Shown piece by piece: positions 38,656-48,082 of a stretch of 64,000 bases of DNA. The stretch spans positions 868,001 through 932,000 of the forward strand of contig CAVYWO010000012.1 of the NCBI GenBank assembly GCA_963772295.1. Direction: 5' to 3'. Position numbers and translations under genes: made by a program. Below the pieces are notes generated by a model. That model was not told where the DNA came from and did no database searches. It saw only the letters and a program-made list of their open reading frames with translations. Source of the DNA: AP-15 sp963772295. Its GTDB lineage: Bacteria > Pseudomonadota > Alphaproteobacteria > ATCC43930 > CGMCC-115725. Each line of letters starts with the position of its first letter. Positions within the stretch are counted from its first letter, which is position 1.

Positions 38656-38878
38656 TCACTGCGTCATTCCCGCGCAAGCGGCTGTGAAGAAATTGCCCTT
38701 GAGCGGAAACCGCGCTGCAATAACGCTGGACGTGCTTCGAGACGCCGCCGGAGCCTGTCCTCGGGCCGCGCAAAGCGCGGACCCGGGGGGCGGCTCCTCA
38801 GCATGAGGTAAGCCTATGATGGCATTGAAAATGTCCCTCATCCTGAGGGCTCGCGAAGCGAACAGTCGAAGGACGCAG
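38656..38878 (+). repeat. Composite palindromic repeats (R1, R2, R5)
   Basis: R1 (GCGTCATTCCCGCGCAAGCGG, 38658-38680) and R2 (GGAGCCTGTCCTCGGG with stem CCGCGC-AAA-GCGCGG, 38738-38792) are in the same order as at 30522-30622. R5 (CCTCATCCTGAGGGCTCGCG then GAAGCGAACAGTCGAAGGAC) follows at 38836-38878. This fills the gap between two genes. Confidence 0.7.
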
Positions 38879-38965
38879 TGCGCCCATCCAGCGATGTTGC
38901 CGCAATGGCGTGACCTTTTCGACGATCTGGTATCGTAGCGCGGTGAGAGACGAGGAGGATCGGGG

Positions 38966-39985
38966 ATGCGGTTTGGGATCTTTGACCATCTCGACGATGG
39001 CGGCGTGCCCTTGGGACGGCTGTTCGAAGAGCGGCTGCAGCTGATCGAGCTTTACGACCGCGCCGGGTTCTACGGCTACCATCTGGCCGAGCACCACGCG
39101 ACCCCGCTCGGCTGTGCGCCCGCGCCCGGGGTGTTCCTCGCCGCGGTGGCGCAGCGCACAAAGCGTCTGCGCTTCGGGCCGATGGTCTACCTCCTGCCGC
39201 TCCATCATCCGCTGCGCCTCATCGAAGAGATCTGCATGCTCGACCAGATGAGCGGCGGCCGCTTTCTCTTTGGCGTCGGCCGCGGCATCTCGCCGGTCGA
39301 GGTCGGCTTCTTCGGCGTCGACTTCGACCGCGGCATGGCCCAGTTCGAGGAGGCGCTCGCCGTGGTCCGGCAGGGGCTGACCCGCGACGAGCTGACCCAT
39401 CACGGCGAATTCTACCAATTCGACCGGGTACCGATCGTGCTGAAGCCGGTGCAGCTGCCGCACCCGCCGCTGTGGTACGGCCTGTCGCGGCCGGAGACCG
39501 TGACGTGGGCCGCCGAGCACGATGTCAACCTCGTCTCGTTCCTGCGGCCGGCGGCGGCGATGCGCCCGCTCGTCGCGCAGTTCGCGGCCGAATGGGCCGC
39601 CCTCGGCAAGCCGCCGGAGAAGCTTCCGTGCATCGGCGTGACGCGGCACATCGTCGTCGCCGAGACCGAGAAGGAGGCGCGCAATATTGCCGCGCGCGCC
39701 TACCGGCCGTGGCGCCGCCACATGGCGGTGCTGTGGGAGAAGCGCGGCGTTCCGTTCCCGCTGCAGGGTGTGCTCGCCGACGAGTTCAATGTCCTGCAGC
39801 GCGATGGCGTCGGCTTTGCCGGCACCCCGGCCGGGGCATGCGACTATGTCGCGGCGCAGGCCGAAGGCTCGGGCATCAACTACTTCGTCTGCGACATGGC
39901 CTTCGGCGACATCGCCTTGGCCGAGGCCCGGCGGTCGGTCGAGCTGTTCGCGCGCGAGGTCATGCCGGCCTTTGCCGACGCCTGA
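38966..39985 (+). CDS. LLM-class flavin-dependent oxidoreductase
   Basis: 339 residues of the bacterial-luciferase-like superfamily, a TIM barrel that uses reduced FMN or F420. It begins MRFGIFDHLDDGGVPLGRLF, with the conserved GYHLAEHHATPLG, TKRLRFGPMVYLLPLHHPLR and LFGVGRGISPVEVGFFGVDF. It likely oxygenates a small organic substrate. Twenty-five bases separate it from the dienelactone-hydrolase gene, so they probably form one operon. Confidence 0.85.
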   Translation: MRFGIFDHLDDGGVPLGRLFEERLQLIELYDRAGFYGYHLAEHHATPLGCAPAPGVFLAAVAQRTKRLRFGPMVYLLPLHHPLRLIEEICMLDQMSGGRFLFGVGRGISPVEVGFFGVDFDRGMAQFEEALAVVRQGLTRDELTHHGEFYQFDRVPIVLKPVQLPHPPLWYGLSRPETVTWAAEHDVNLVSFLRPAAAMRPLVAQFAAEWAALGKPPEKLPCIGVTRHIVVAETEKEARNIAARAYRPWRRHMAVLWEKRGVPFPLQGVLADEFNVLQRDGVGFAGTPAGACDYVAAQAEGSGINYFVCDMAFGDIALAEARRSVELFAREVMPAFADA

Positions 39986-40010
39986 GTTCTTGGTTTGGAA
40001 GGAGCATCGA

Positions 40011-40676
40011 ATGGGCATCATGATCGACTTCGCCCGACCCGACGGGAAGGCAACGCGGGGCTATCTGGGGATGGCCGGGCGTGGCCGGCCGGGGGTCGTC
40101 GTGATCCAGGAGTGGTGGGGTCTCAACGACCAGATCTGCGGCGTCGCCGACCGCTTCGCGCGCCTCGGCTACAACGCGCTCGCTCCCGATCTTTATCGCG
40201 GCCGTTTGACGACCTCCCCGGACGAGGCCAACCATCTGATGCAGGGCCTCGACTTCCCGGACGCGACGCACCAGGATCTGCGCGGCGCCGCGCAAACCCT
40301 GAAGCGGCATGGCGACAAGATCGCGGTCATGGGCTTCTGCATGGGCGGTGCCTTGACCGTCGCCGCTGCGGTGCATGTCCCCGAGGTCGCCGCCGCGGTC
40401 TGCTTTTACGGCATCCCGCCCAAGGAATTCGCCGACCCGGCGCGGATCCGGGCGCCGTTCCAGGGTCATTTCGCCAATCGCGACGATTGGTGCACCCCGG
40501 CGGCGGTCGATGCGCTGGAGCGGGCGCTGCCGGCGGCCGGCGCGCGGGCCGAGATCCACCGCTACGACGCCGCCCACGCCTTCGCCAACGAGCGCAGCGC
40601 CGCCTATGATTTCGGCTGCGCCAATCTCGCCTGGGACCGCACCTCGGCCTTCCTCGCGGCGCATATCGGCGGTTAG
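40011..40676 (+). CDS. Dienelactone hydrolase family protein
   Basis: 221 residues of alpha/beta-hydrolase type. The catalytic triad is visible: nucleophile Cys in KIAVMGFCMGGALTVAAAV, Asp in HFANRDDWCTP, and His in YDAAHAFANERSA. The conserved Glu is in VIQEWWGLNDQI. Family members open dienelactones in aromatic breakdown. The ATG follows GGAAGGAG. It is probably co-transcribed with the luciferase-like enzyme, which suggests a shared ring-opening route. Confidence 0.88.
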   Translation: MGIMIDFARPDGKATRGYLGMAGRGRPGVVVIQEWWGLNDQICGVADRFARLGYNALAPDLYRGRLTTSPDEANHLMQGLDFPDATHQDLRGAAQTLKRHGDKIAVMGFCMGGALTVAAAVHVPEVAAAVCFYGIPPKEFADPARIRAPFQGHFANRDDWCTPAAVDALERALPAAGARAEIHRYDAAHAFANERSAAYDFGCANLAWDRTSAFLAAHIGG

Positions 40677-40847
40677 CGCGGCGGCGCGGGCAGCGGCTCC
40701 CCGCCGGCGCCGCAACGATCACGCTTTGTTGAACGGAATAGTCGGTTCGGCCCCGGAGTCGTTTGCGGCAGGAGGCGCGATCCGGCGCCCCCCGCCGCGG
40801 CTGCCGATCGATGCAACCTCGGCGCTCGCAACCGGAGGCCGATCAGC

Positions 40848-41939
40848 ATGAACAGCTTCAAGCGTCTTGTCTTTCCCGCCGCACTTGCGGCCGCCGCCGT
40901 CGCCCTGATTGTGGCGGCGCGGGCCAGCTACCCCACCGCCTCGAAGAACGCCTACGCCGTCGATGTTCTCGTCTCGGATCAGCCGGGCGCCCACGCCCCG
41001 GTCACCGACAAGAACCTGAAGAACCCCTGGGGTGTGGCTTTCGCGCCAGGCGGCCCGTTCTGGGTCTCCGACAACAATTCCGGCAAGTCGACGCTCTACG
41101 ACGGCGACGGCACGATTTTTTCGCTCGTCGTCAAGATCCCCTGCCCGCCAAAGCCCGGCCAAGGGTCGAGCTGTCCGAAGATCGCGGGCCCGACCGGCAT
41201 CGTCTTCAACGCGAGCGGGGGCTTCAAGGGGGCGATCTTTATCTTTGACACCGAGGACGGAACGATCTCGGTTTGGAATGGCGGCAATGCGGTCATCGCC
41301 GTCAACAATGCCCGAAACCCGAATGCGCGGCTCGGCGCCGTCTACAAGGGCCTCGCCTTTGGCGTCAACAAATCGGGCCCGATGCTGTTCGCGACCAACT
41401 TCCGCGCCGGGACGGTCGAGGTCTACGACCAGAACTTCAAGTCGGTGACCACCTCGGGCGGGTTCAAGGACAAAGGCATCCCCGCCATCCCCGCCAACTA
41501 CGCCCCGTTCGGCATCCATAACATCGGCGGAGATCTGATCGTCACCTATGCCTTGCAAGACGCGACAAAGCACGACGACATGGCCGGCCCGGGCCACGGC
41601 TTTGTCACCGCCTTCGACACCGACGGCAACTTCTTGAAGCGCTTGGCGACGCGCGGCGGGCTCAATTCGCCGTGGGGTGTCGCGCGCGCCTCGCACGCCT
41701 TCGGCACGTTTGCCGGCGACCTTCTGGTCGGCAATTTCGGCAATGGCTGGATCAACGCCCTGACCCCGAAGGGGCTCGTCCTCCTCAACGGTACGAATGG
41801 CCAGCCGCTGGAGATCGACGGGCTGTGGACGCTGACCCCCGGCGGAGGCGCCAATTCGAGCCCGTCGACGCTCTATTTCACGGCCGGCCCCGATCATGAG
41901 TTGCACGGCCGCTTCGGCACGATCGCGCCGGCCCAGTGA
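40848..41939 (+). CDS. TIGR03118 family exported beta-propeller protein
   Basis: 363 residues. The N-terminal signal peptide KRLVFPAALAAAAVALIVAA is followed by repeats such as NPWGVAFAPGGPFWVSDNNS and LNSPWGVARASHAFGTFAGD, typical of an NHL/SMP-30-like propeller and of the TIGR03118 family. The function is not known; the protein is periplasmic or secreted. A strong terminator follows at 41951-41988. Confidence 0.85.
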   Translation: MNSFKRLVFPAALAAAAVALIVAARASYPTASKNAYAVDVLVSDQPGAHAPVTDKNLKNPWGVAFAPGGPFWVSDNNSGKSTLYDGDGTIFSLVVKIPCPPKPGQGSSCPKIAGPTGIVFNASGGFKGAIFIFDTEDGTISVWNGGNAVIAVNNARNPNARLGAVYKGLAFGVNKSGPMLFATNFRAGTVEVYDQNFKSVTTSGGFKDKGIPAIPANYAPFGIHNIGGDLIVTYALQDATKHDDMAGPGHGFVTAFDTDGNFLKRLATRGGLNSPWGVARASHAFGTFAGDLLVGNFGNGWINALTPKGLVLLNGTNGQPLEIDGLWTLTPGGGANSSPSTLYFTAGPDHELHGRFGTIAPAQ

Positions 41940-41950
41940 CGGCGTGAGCG

Positions 41951-41988
41951 TCCGGCGGGCGGCCTCCCCCTCCGCCCGCCGGATTTTT
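41951..41988 (+). terminator. Rho-independent terminator
   Basis: TCCGGCGGGCGG and CCGCCCGCCGGA form a 12-bp GC-rich stem with loop CCTCCCCCT, followed directly by TTTTT. It lies 12 bases after the TIGR03118 stop. Confidence 0.85.
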
Positions 41989-42068
41989 ATCGTCCGGTCG
42001 ATTTCCGGCTGCGGCCGCGGCCGATCTGTGCCACGAGGAGCCGTTCGGCGGCAGCAGTAGGGGGCGAC

Positions 42069-42917
42069 ATGGCGGCGGGGTGGAGCGAAACCTGTCGCGG
42101 CACGGTGCGGCCGTGGGAATGCGACGTCACCGAACATTTCACGATCGCCTATTACTTCGACCGGATCGACGAGGCATCGATCGCGTTCGCCGATTGCCTC
42201 GGCCTCGCCGAAGAGTTGCGCGCCGGGGTCTTGCCGCGGCGGCTGAGAGTGCGCTTTGTTCGCGAATTGCGCGCCGGCGCCAGCTTTCACGTCGAGACCG
42301 CGGCACTCGGGCTCGATCCCGGTTTGCGGCTCGGTCATCGCTTTGTCAATTCGGCGAGCGGCGACGTCGTCGCCTGGGTCGAAGAGGGCTGGGAAGCCGC
42401 GACGCCGTCCGCGGCGCAGCGCCAGGCGATCGCCTCACAGCTTGCCCTCTGGAACGGCCCGGAGAGCGAGGCGCGACCCGAGCCGCGCTCGACGGCGGGC
42501 GCGATCGCGACCGCGCGCGGCCGGGTGCGGCCCGCCGATCTCGACGAATTCGGGCATTTCTCGCTCGCCGGCTTCGTGCACCGCTTCACCGACGCCAACC
42601 TCCAGGGCGTGGCGGCGATCGGCATGACCGCCGACCACATGAAGACCGAGCGGCGCGGCTTTTCGACCTTCGAGCTCTTGCTCACGATCGCCGCGGCGCC
42701 GCACCTCGGCGAGCCTTATCTGGTCGAGACCGGGATCGCCTATCTCGGCACCAGCTCGCTGCGCCTGCTGCACCGCATGACCGACCCGCGGAGCGGCGCC
42801 GAGCTGGCGCGGCTCGGCCAGTTCGGCGTCCACCTCGATCTCGATGCGCGCCGCCCGGCGCCGTGGCCGGAGGCAATCCGCGCCGCCGCGGCACCACTCG
42901 TTCTGCCGATCGACTGA
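42069..42917 (+). CDS. Acyl-CoA thioesterase-like protein, double hotdog
   Basis: 282 residues that look like two tandem 4HBT hotdog domains. The first has ECDVTEHFTIAYYFDRIDEA with the Asp-x-x-x-His motif. The second has RVRPADLDEFGHFSLAGFVH and FELLLTIAAAPHLGEPYLVE. It probably hydrolyses acyl-CoA thioesters. It converges on the FadJ-like gene, consistent with a fatty- or aromatic-acyl role. Confidence 0.75.
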   Translation: MAAGWSETCRGTVRPWECDVTEHFTIAYYFDRIDEASIAFADCLGLAEELRAGVLPRRLRVRFVRELRAGASFHVETAALGLDPGLRLGHRFVNSASGDVVAWVEEGWEAATPSAAQRQAIASQLALWNGPESEARPEPRSTAGAIATARGRVRPADLDEFGHFSLAGFVHRFTDANLQGVAAIGMTADHMKTERRGFSTFELLLTIAAAPHLGEPYLVETGIAYLGTSSLRLLHRMTDPRSGAELARLGQFGVHLDLDARRPAPWPEAIRAAAAPLVLPID

Positions 42918-42926
42918 CGCCCGGGA

Positions 42927-45050
42927 TCAGCCGGGCGGGCCCGGTTTGGCGTCGCGGAACCGGGTGCCGGTTTCGGCGAGACGGCGGAGCAGGGCGGCGG
43001 GGGCCCAGCGCTCGCCGTAGCGCTGGTGCCAGGCCGCGATCTGGCGGTGGACCTCGGCCACGCCGATCTCGTCCGCCCAATACAGCAAGCCGCCGCGATA
43101 GCGCGGAAAGCCGAAGCCGTTGAGCCACATCACATCGATGTCGCCGGACCGGTAGGCCTTGCCCTCCTCGAGGATCTTGCAGGCCTCGTTGACCGAGGCG
43201 AACAACAGCCGGCGCAGGATCTCCTCGTCGCTGAAGCGGCGCTGCTCGACCCCCAATTCGGCGGCCTTCGCGTTGATGATGCGCGCGACCTCGGGATCGG
43301 GATGGGGGGTGCGGTCGCCTTTCTCGTAGCGGAACCAGCCGGCGCCGGTCTTCTGCCCGAGGCGGCCCGCCTCGACGATCGCATCGGCGATCGGCAGTTT
43401 GCGGTAGTTCGGGTTCTGGGCGGCGCGGCGCCGGCGGCTGTCATAGCCGATGTCGAGACCGGAGAGGTCGGCGGTCGCGAACGGCCCGATCGGATAGCCG
43501 AAATCGACCATGACCCTGTCGATCTCTTCCGGCAGGCAACCCTCCTCGAGCATGATGACCATCTCGGCGCCGAACGGCGTGCGGCTGCGGTTGGCGACAA
43601 AGCCGTCGCCATTGCCGGCCATGGCGCTGATCTTGCCGATCTTGCGGCCGAGATCCATCGCCGTCAGCAAGGTGTCGGGGGCGCTTTTGGCGCCGCGCAC
43701 CACCTCGAGCAGCTTCATGACATTGGCCGGGGCAAAGAAATGGGTGCCGGCCACGTCCTGCGGCCGCTGCGTTGCATTGGCCATGAGGTCGATATCGATG
43801 CCCGAGGTGTTGGTGTAGAGCAGGGCGCCGGGCTTCATCACCGCATCGAGCTTTTGGAACACCTCCTCCTTGACCGGAATGCGCTCGAACACCGCTTCGA
43901 TGACGACGTCGCATTGCCCGATGTCGTCAAAGCTGCTCGCCGGCTCGATCAATGCGAGGCGGCGGTTCATCTCGGCCGCGGTCAGGCTGCCGCGCTTGAC
44001 GCTCGTTTCGTAATTGGCGCGGATCCGGGCGACGCCGCGGTCGAGCGCTTCCCGGCCGACCTCCAGCAACTTCACCGGAAAGCCGAACTCGGCAAAGCTC
44101 ATGGCGATGCCGCCGCCCATCGTGCCGGCGCCGACGATCGCCGCGGTCCGGATCGGGCGCAACGGCGTCTGGCGCGGGATGTCGGGGAGCCGCGCCACCT
44201 CGCGCTCGGCGAAGAAGGCGTAGCGCAAGGCGCGCGCCTCGGGCGAATTTTCGAGCTCGGCGAAGAGTTCGCGCTCGCGCGCAATGCCGTCGTCGAACGG
44301 CATCGTCACCGCGGCCTCGACCGCGGCGATGCAATGATAGGGTGCCTTCTGGTTGCGGGCGCGGCGCGCGATCGACCGGCGCATGGCCTCGAACAGGCCA
44401 GGCTCGGCCTTGGCCTCGGCGAGCCTTTCGTCACGGTCACGGATCCGCGGCAGCGGCCGAACATCGGCGATGCGGCGCGCCAAGGCGATCGCCGCCTGCC
44501 GCAAATCGCCGCCCTCCGGCACCAGCTCGTCGATGATGCCGAGGCGACGCGCCTCGTCGGCCGGCACATGCCGGCCGCTGGTGATCATCTCGAGCGCCGC
44601 CTTCGGGCCGACGAGCCGCGGCAAGCGCTGGGTCCCGCCGCTGCCCGGCAGGATGCCGATCAAGACTTCGGGCAGCCCGACCTTGGCGCCGGCAACGGCG
44701 ATCCGGTAGTTCGCGGCGAGCGCCAATTCGAGCCCGCCGCCGAGCGCATAGCCGTGGATCGCAGCGATGACCGGCTTGCGGCTCGCGTCGAGGATCTGGT
44801 GCGGCCGCCTCCCGGGCGCCGGCGGCGGCCGGTTGGTGCCGAAGGTGCGGATGTCGGCGCCGGCGATAAAGCTGCGCCCGGCGCCGATCAGCACCAGCGC
44901 CCGGATCAGCGGGTCGGCGTTGCCGCGCTCGATGCTCTCGACGATGCCCTCGGGCACGCCGGGCGACAGGGCGTTGACGGGCGGGTTGTCGATCGTGACG
45001 ACGCCGATCCCGTCCATATTCTCAAAGCGCACCAGTCCGCCGTCCGCCAT
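42927..45050 (-). CDS. Enoyl-CoA hydratase/3-hydroxyacyl-CoA dehydrogenase fusion (FadJ-like)
   Basis: 707 residues. Residues 1 to about 190 are a crotonase domain (oxyanion-hole stretch AGRSFIAGADIR, HGYALGGGLELALAANYRIA and catalytic Glu in VGLPEVLIGILPGSGGTQRL). From about 295 comes the NAD-binding domain (IRTAAIVGAGTMGGGIAMSF) and catalytic HFFAPANVMKLLEVV, then two C-terminal dehydrogenase domains (DGFVANRSRTPFGAEMVIML, FPRYRGGLLYWADEIG). It performs two steps of beta-oxidation. No thiolase gene is adjacent. The assignment to FadJ rather than FadB/FadN is not certain. Confidence 0.9.
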   Translation of the reverse strand: MADGGLVRFENMDGIGVVTIDNPPVNALSPGVPEGIVESIERGNADPLIRALVLIGAGRSFIAGADIRTFGTNRPPPAPGRRPHQILDASRKPVIAAIHGYALGGGLELALAANYRIAVAGAKVGLPEVLIGILPGSGGTQRLPRLVGPKAALEMITSGRHVPADEARRLGIIDELVPEGGDLRQAAIALARRIADVRPLPRIRDRDERLAEAKAEPGLFEAMRRSIARRARNQKAPYHCIAAVEAAVTMPFDDGIARERELFAELENSPEARALRYAFFAEREVARLPDIPRQTPLRPIRTAAIVGAGTMGGGIAMSFAEFGFPVKLLEVGREALDRGVARIRANYETSVKRGSLTAAEMNRRLALIEPASSFDDIGQCDVVIEAVFERIPVKEEVFQKLDAVMKPGALLYTNTSGIDIDLMANATQRPQDVAGTHFFAPANVMKLLEVVRGAKSAPDTLLTAMDLGRKIGKISAMAGNGDGFVANRSRTPFGAEMVIMLEEGCLPEEIDRVMVDFGYPIGPFATADLSGLDIGYDSRRRRAAQNPNYRKLPIADAIVEAGRLGQKTGAGWFRYEKGDRTPHPDPEVARIINAKAAELGVEQRRFSDEEILRRLLFASVNEACKILEEGKAYRSGDIDVMWLNGFGFPRYRGGLLYWADEIGVAEVHRQIAAWHQRYGERWAPAALLRRLAETGTRFRDAKPGPPG

Positions 45051-45958
45051 GTCCCGTCCCTCCCGACGAATTCACCAGCGAGGCAGTCAGGCAGCGCGAT
45101 CCGCTCCACGGCCCCGCCCTCTCTCGGCCCACATTCTCTACGCGCCATCCGGTCGCTGCCATCCCCCCCGAAATCCGCCCCTCACCGCCGTCAGCTATCC
45201 GATCCGCCGCGAGATGCTGCGCCGGCGCCGTCGCGAACTCGGTTCTGGCCCTGGCATCGCGCAAGGCTATGCGACGCTCGGATGCGTTTACCCGACGAAG
45301 AAACGCCACCAACTCCCCTGAAACCGCGAAGGGGGTCTGATCGTGACCGAAACCCGTATCCCGGCAGGATTGGGGGCGCGGCTTATGGCAGCCCGTCTGT
45401 CGCAGCCTCTACAGGCCGACAGTCCGATGCCCTCCGCTCCTTCGCGCACCCCATGCGGCACCTTTCCAACCAGCGCACGGCCCTGAGAGCACCGGAATCG
45501 CCGCTGGCAGACGGCAAGCGCATTAGCCAGCGTACTGAAATTCTGTCCGGCTGGGCGGGTAGCGAAGGTCGCAAGTCACAGGTCGCGAGGGTCACCGCCA
45601 GGCTCGTGACCGCGGCCAGCCCAGCCGCGATAGCCATGGCCGATGCCACCTGTTTCGTTGGCGCAGCGCAGGGAAAGCCGGCTGGAAATCCATGGAACAG
45701 CGAATGCCCGTCGTGTGGACCAGGTGCCGCTCGGTGGGCGCTCGGCCGCTCCGGTAGCGGGGTGACGGCGGTTGACCGAAGCCGTCGAGGGGACAGACAC
45801 GCAAGCCGCTGCACCAGCGATCCCGCACCGAATCACTCGATCGTGTAGTCAACGGGAACCCCGGGCCTCATAGCATCGCGGGTAAAGTCCGCCGATGCGC
45901 GCATGTTGCGGCTCGCGGTCTGGGGGTGCAAGATCGAGAAAATCGCCGAGGGGGCGTC
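45051..45958. other. Gene-free or decayed stretch
   Basis: About 900 bases between the FadJ-like gene and the acyl-CoA dehydrogenase remnant. Frames on both strands are open only through GC bias and show no domain I recognise. Promoters for both divergent genes must lie here. I see no hairpin repeat of note. Confidence 0.45.
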
Positions 45959-47105
45959 ATGAATCACGAGACCGCGCTTTCGAAGGCCACAGAGATAGCC
46001 GGTAGCGTGCTGGCCCCGGCTGCGAAGCAGAACGACAAGGAGGGCCGGTTCTCCGCCGAAGCTGTCGACGCGCTCGGGCGGGCCGGGCTGCTCGGGCTGA
46101 TGCTGCCGGCCGAGCTCGGGGGGTCGGGTCTCGGACCGCGCACCTTCGCGGCCGTCACCGTCGGCGCTCGCCGAAGCCGACGCATCGGTCGCGATGGTCT
46201 ATCTGATGCACGTCTGTGCCGCCGCAACGATCCCGCTGCTCGACCGGGCGCCGCCCTCGGACAGACGCTGCAAGAGATCGCCGCCGGCCGGCATCTGTCC
46301 ACACTCGACTTCAGCGAAGCCGGCTCGCGCAGCCACTTCTGGGCGCCGGTCTCGCGCGCCCGCCGCAACGGGGCTGGCGTGTACCTGACGGCGAAGAAAT
46401 CGTGGGTGACCAGTGCCGGCTAACGCGCAGAGCTACGTCGTCTCGTCGCTCGCGCCCGATGCGACGGGACCCACCGATTCGACGCTCTATCTCGTTCCGG
46501 CGAGCGCGCCCGGGCTGTCGGTTGCAGGCCCCTGGGATGGTCTGGGGCTGCGCGCCAATGCCTCCGCACCGATGACCTTGGAGGATTGCGAGGTTCCTTC
46601 CGAGCTCCGGCTGACCGAAGACGGCGCCGGCTTCAAGGCGATGCTCGAGGTGGTGCTGCCGCCATTCAACCTGGGGACAGGCGCAGTGGCGTTGGGCCTC
46701 TGTCGCGCTGCCGTGGCGGGGACGGCAGCGCATCTCAGGAGCGCCCGGTTCGAGCATCTGGGCCAGAGCCTCGGCGAGAGCCTGCCGACCTTGCGCGCCC
46801 TGCTGGCGGCGATGCAGATCGACACCGATGGGCTCTCGGCGCGCATCGACGATCTCGTCGACCACCTCGAGCGGCCGCGAGACACGACGATGCTGCGCGT
46901 GCTGGAAACCAAAGCGGCCGCGGGCGAAGTAGCGATTGGCGTCACCTCGGCGGCAATGCGGGCATGCGGGGGTGCGGCATTCTCCCGGCACATGAACATC
47001 GAGCGGCTGTTCCGCGACGCGCATGCGGGCGCCGTCATGGCCCCGACCGGCGACGTCTTGCGCGAGTTCATTGCCAAGGCGATCCTGGGAATGCCGCTCT
47101 TCTGA
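45959..47105 (+). pseudogene. Acyl-CoA dehydrogenase, multiply frameshifted
   Basis: The pieces are unmistakable: an N-terminal helix LGRAGLLGLMLPAELGGSGL, then in a second frame ALAEADASVAMVYLMHVCAA, back to the first frame for HLSTLDFSEAGSRSHFWAPV and LTAKKSWVTSAG. From about 46430 there is a third switch to SYVVSSLAPDATG, GPWDGLGLRANASAP and the C-terminal RACGGAAFSRHMNIERLFRD. At least three single-base shifts are needed. The enzyme would use FAD to desaturate an acyl-CoA. As read it cannot be made whole. Confidence 0.8.
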
Positions 47106-47181
47106 CGTCGAGCACAGCACTGACCGGGCTGTAACCGAGAGCCTCCATTGGGCTAAAGCCCATCTTGACGGGAGGATGATC

Positions 47182-48043
47182 ATGAGCCGAACGATCTGGG
47201 TCGGTGCGGTCGCATACGATCCGAAGGTGGTCACGATCTGGGAGGGACATGCGAAGGTACTTTCACGAGGAGGCGCATCTGCCCGTCGAGGTCGTGCTGT
47301 TCCAGAGTTACGAGGCGCAGGTAGCGCGCTGCTGGCCTCGCCCGGCGATCCCTCGCCGCGCATCGACATCGCGTGGAACACCAACCTCGCCTATCTGCAG
47401 GCCGACGAGTGGAGCGGCCATCGCTGCCGACCGATCGCCATGCGCGACACCGATCTCGCCTGGACGACGAAGATCGTCGCGGTAAGCGGCGGTCCAGTCA
47501 CCGGGCTTGCCGATCTGAGAGACCGCACGCTGGCGCTCGGCAGCCGCGACAGCGGCCATGCGGCGATCCTGCCGGTTCACTTTCTCGCGCGGCAAGGCCT
47601 GGTCGAGGGGCAAGACTACCGCACGCTGCGCTTCAACAGCGACATCGGCAAGCATGGCGACACGGGCACGAGCGAGGCCGAGGTCGTCCGCGCCGTCCTC
47701 GACGGCCGGGCCGATGCCGGCGCAATCGGGAGCCCGTTCTGGAACGCGGTGCGCAGCGAGCGCCTGGTGCCGACAGGGCGCGCTGAGCGAGATCTGGACG
47801 TCGCCGCCCTACAATCATTGCATGTTCACCGCCCGACCCGATCTTGACCAGGTAGCCGAGCGGCAGTTCGCCGACGCCCTGTCCGGAATGAGCTACGACA
47901 ATCCGAGTCACCGTGCTGTGCTCGATGCCGAAGGGCTCCGCCGCTGGGTGGCGCCGCACCTCGATGGTTATGGTTCGTTGCGGGAAGCGGCTGCGCAACA
48001 GGGGTTCTTGAACCGTCCGGCCGCGACATCGGCCGACGCCTGA
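47182..48043 (+). pseudogene. PhnD/SsuA-type ABC substrate-binding protein, frameshifted
   Basis: The start MSRTIWVGAVAYDPKVVTIW follows GGAGG. The frame then shifts to RRYFHEEAHLPVEVVLFQSY, back to RIDIAWNTNLAYLQADEWSG and LADLRDRTLALGSRDSGHAA, and again near 47780 to WTSPPYNHCMFTARPDLDQV. Three single-base shifts are needed. It resembles PhnD-like binding folds but has no signal peptide and no ABC partners nearby. A cytoplasmic or cofactor-linked role is thus possible. Confidence 0.7.
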
Positions 48044-48082
48044 AATGAGGTAGCTGCCGCGCGCCTTCTATCGCGCGGCCTG

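Noticed and set aside
43026..45848. 940-codon plus-strand frame opposite the FadJ-like gene
   Set aside because: An antisense shadow; the minus strand shows all crotonase and dehydrogenase motifs.
47182..48043. Phosphonate uptake operon based on the PhnD-like protein
   Set aside because: No ATPase or permease gene is adjacent, no signal peptide is seen, and the gene is frameshifted.
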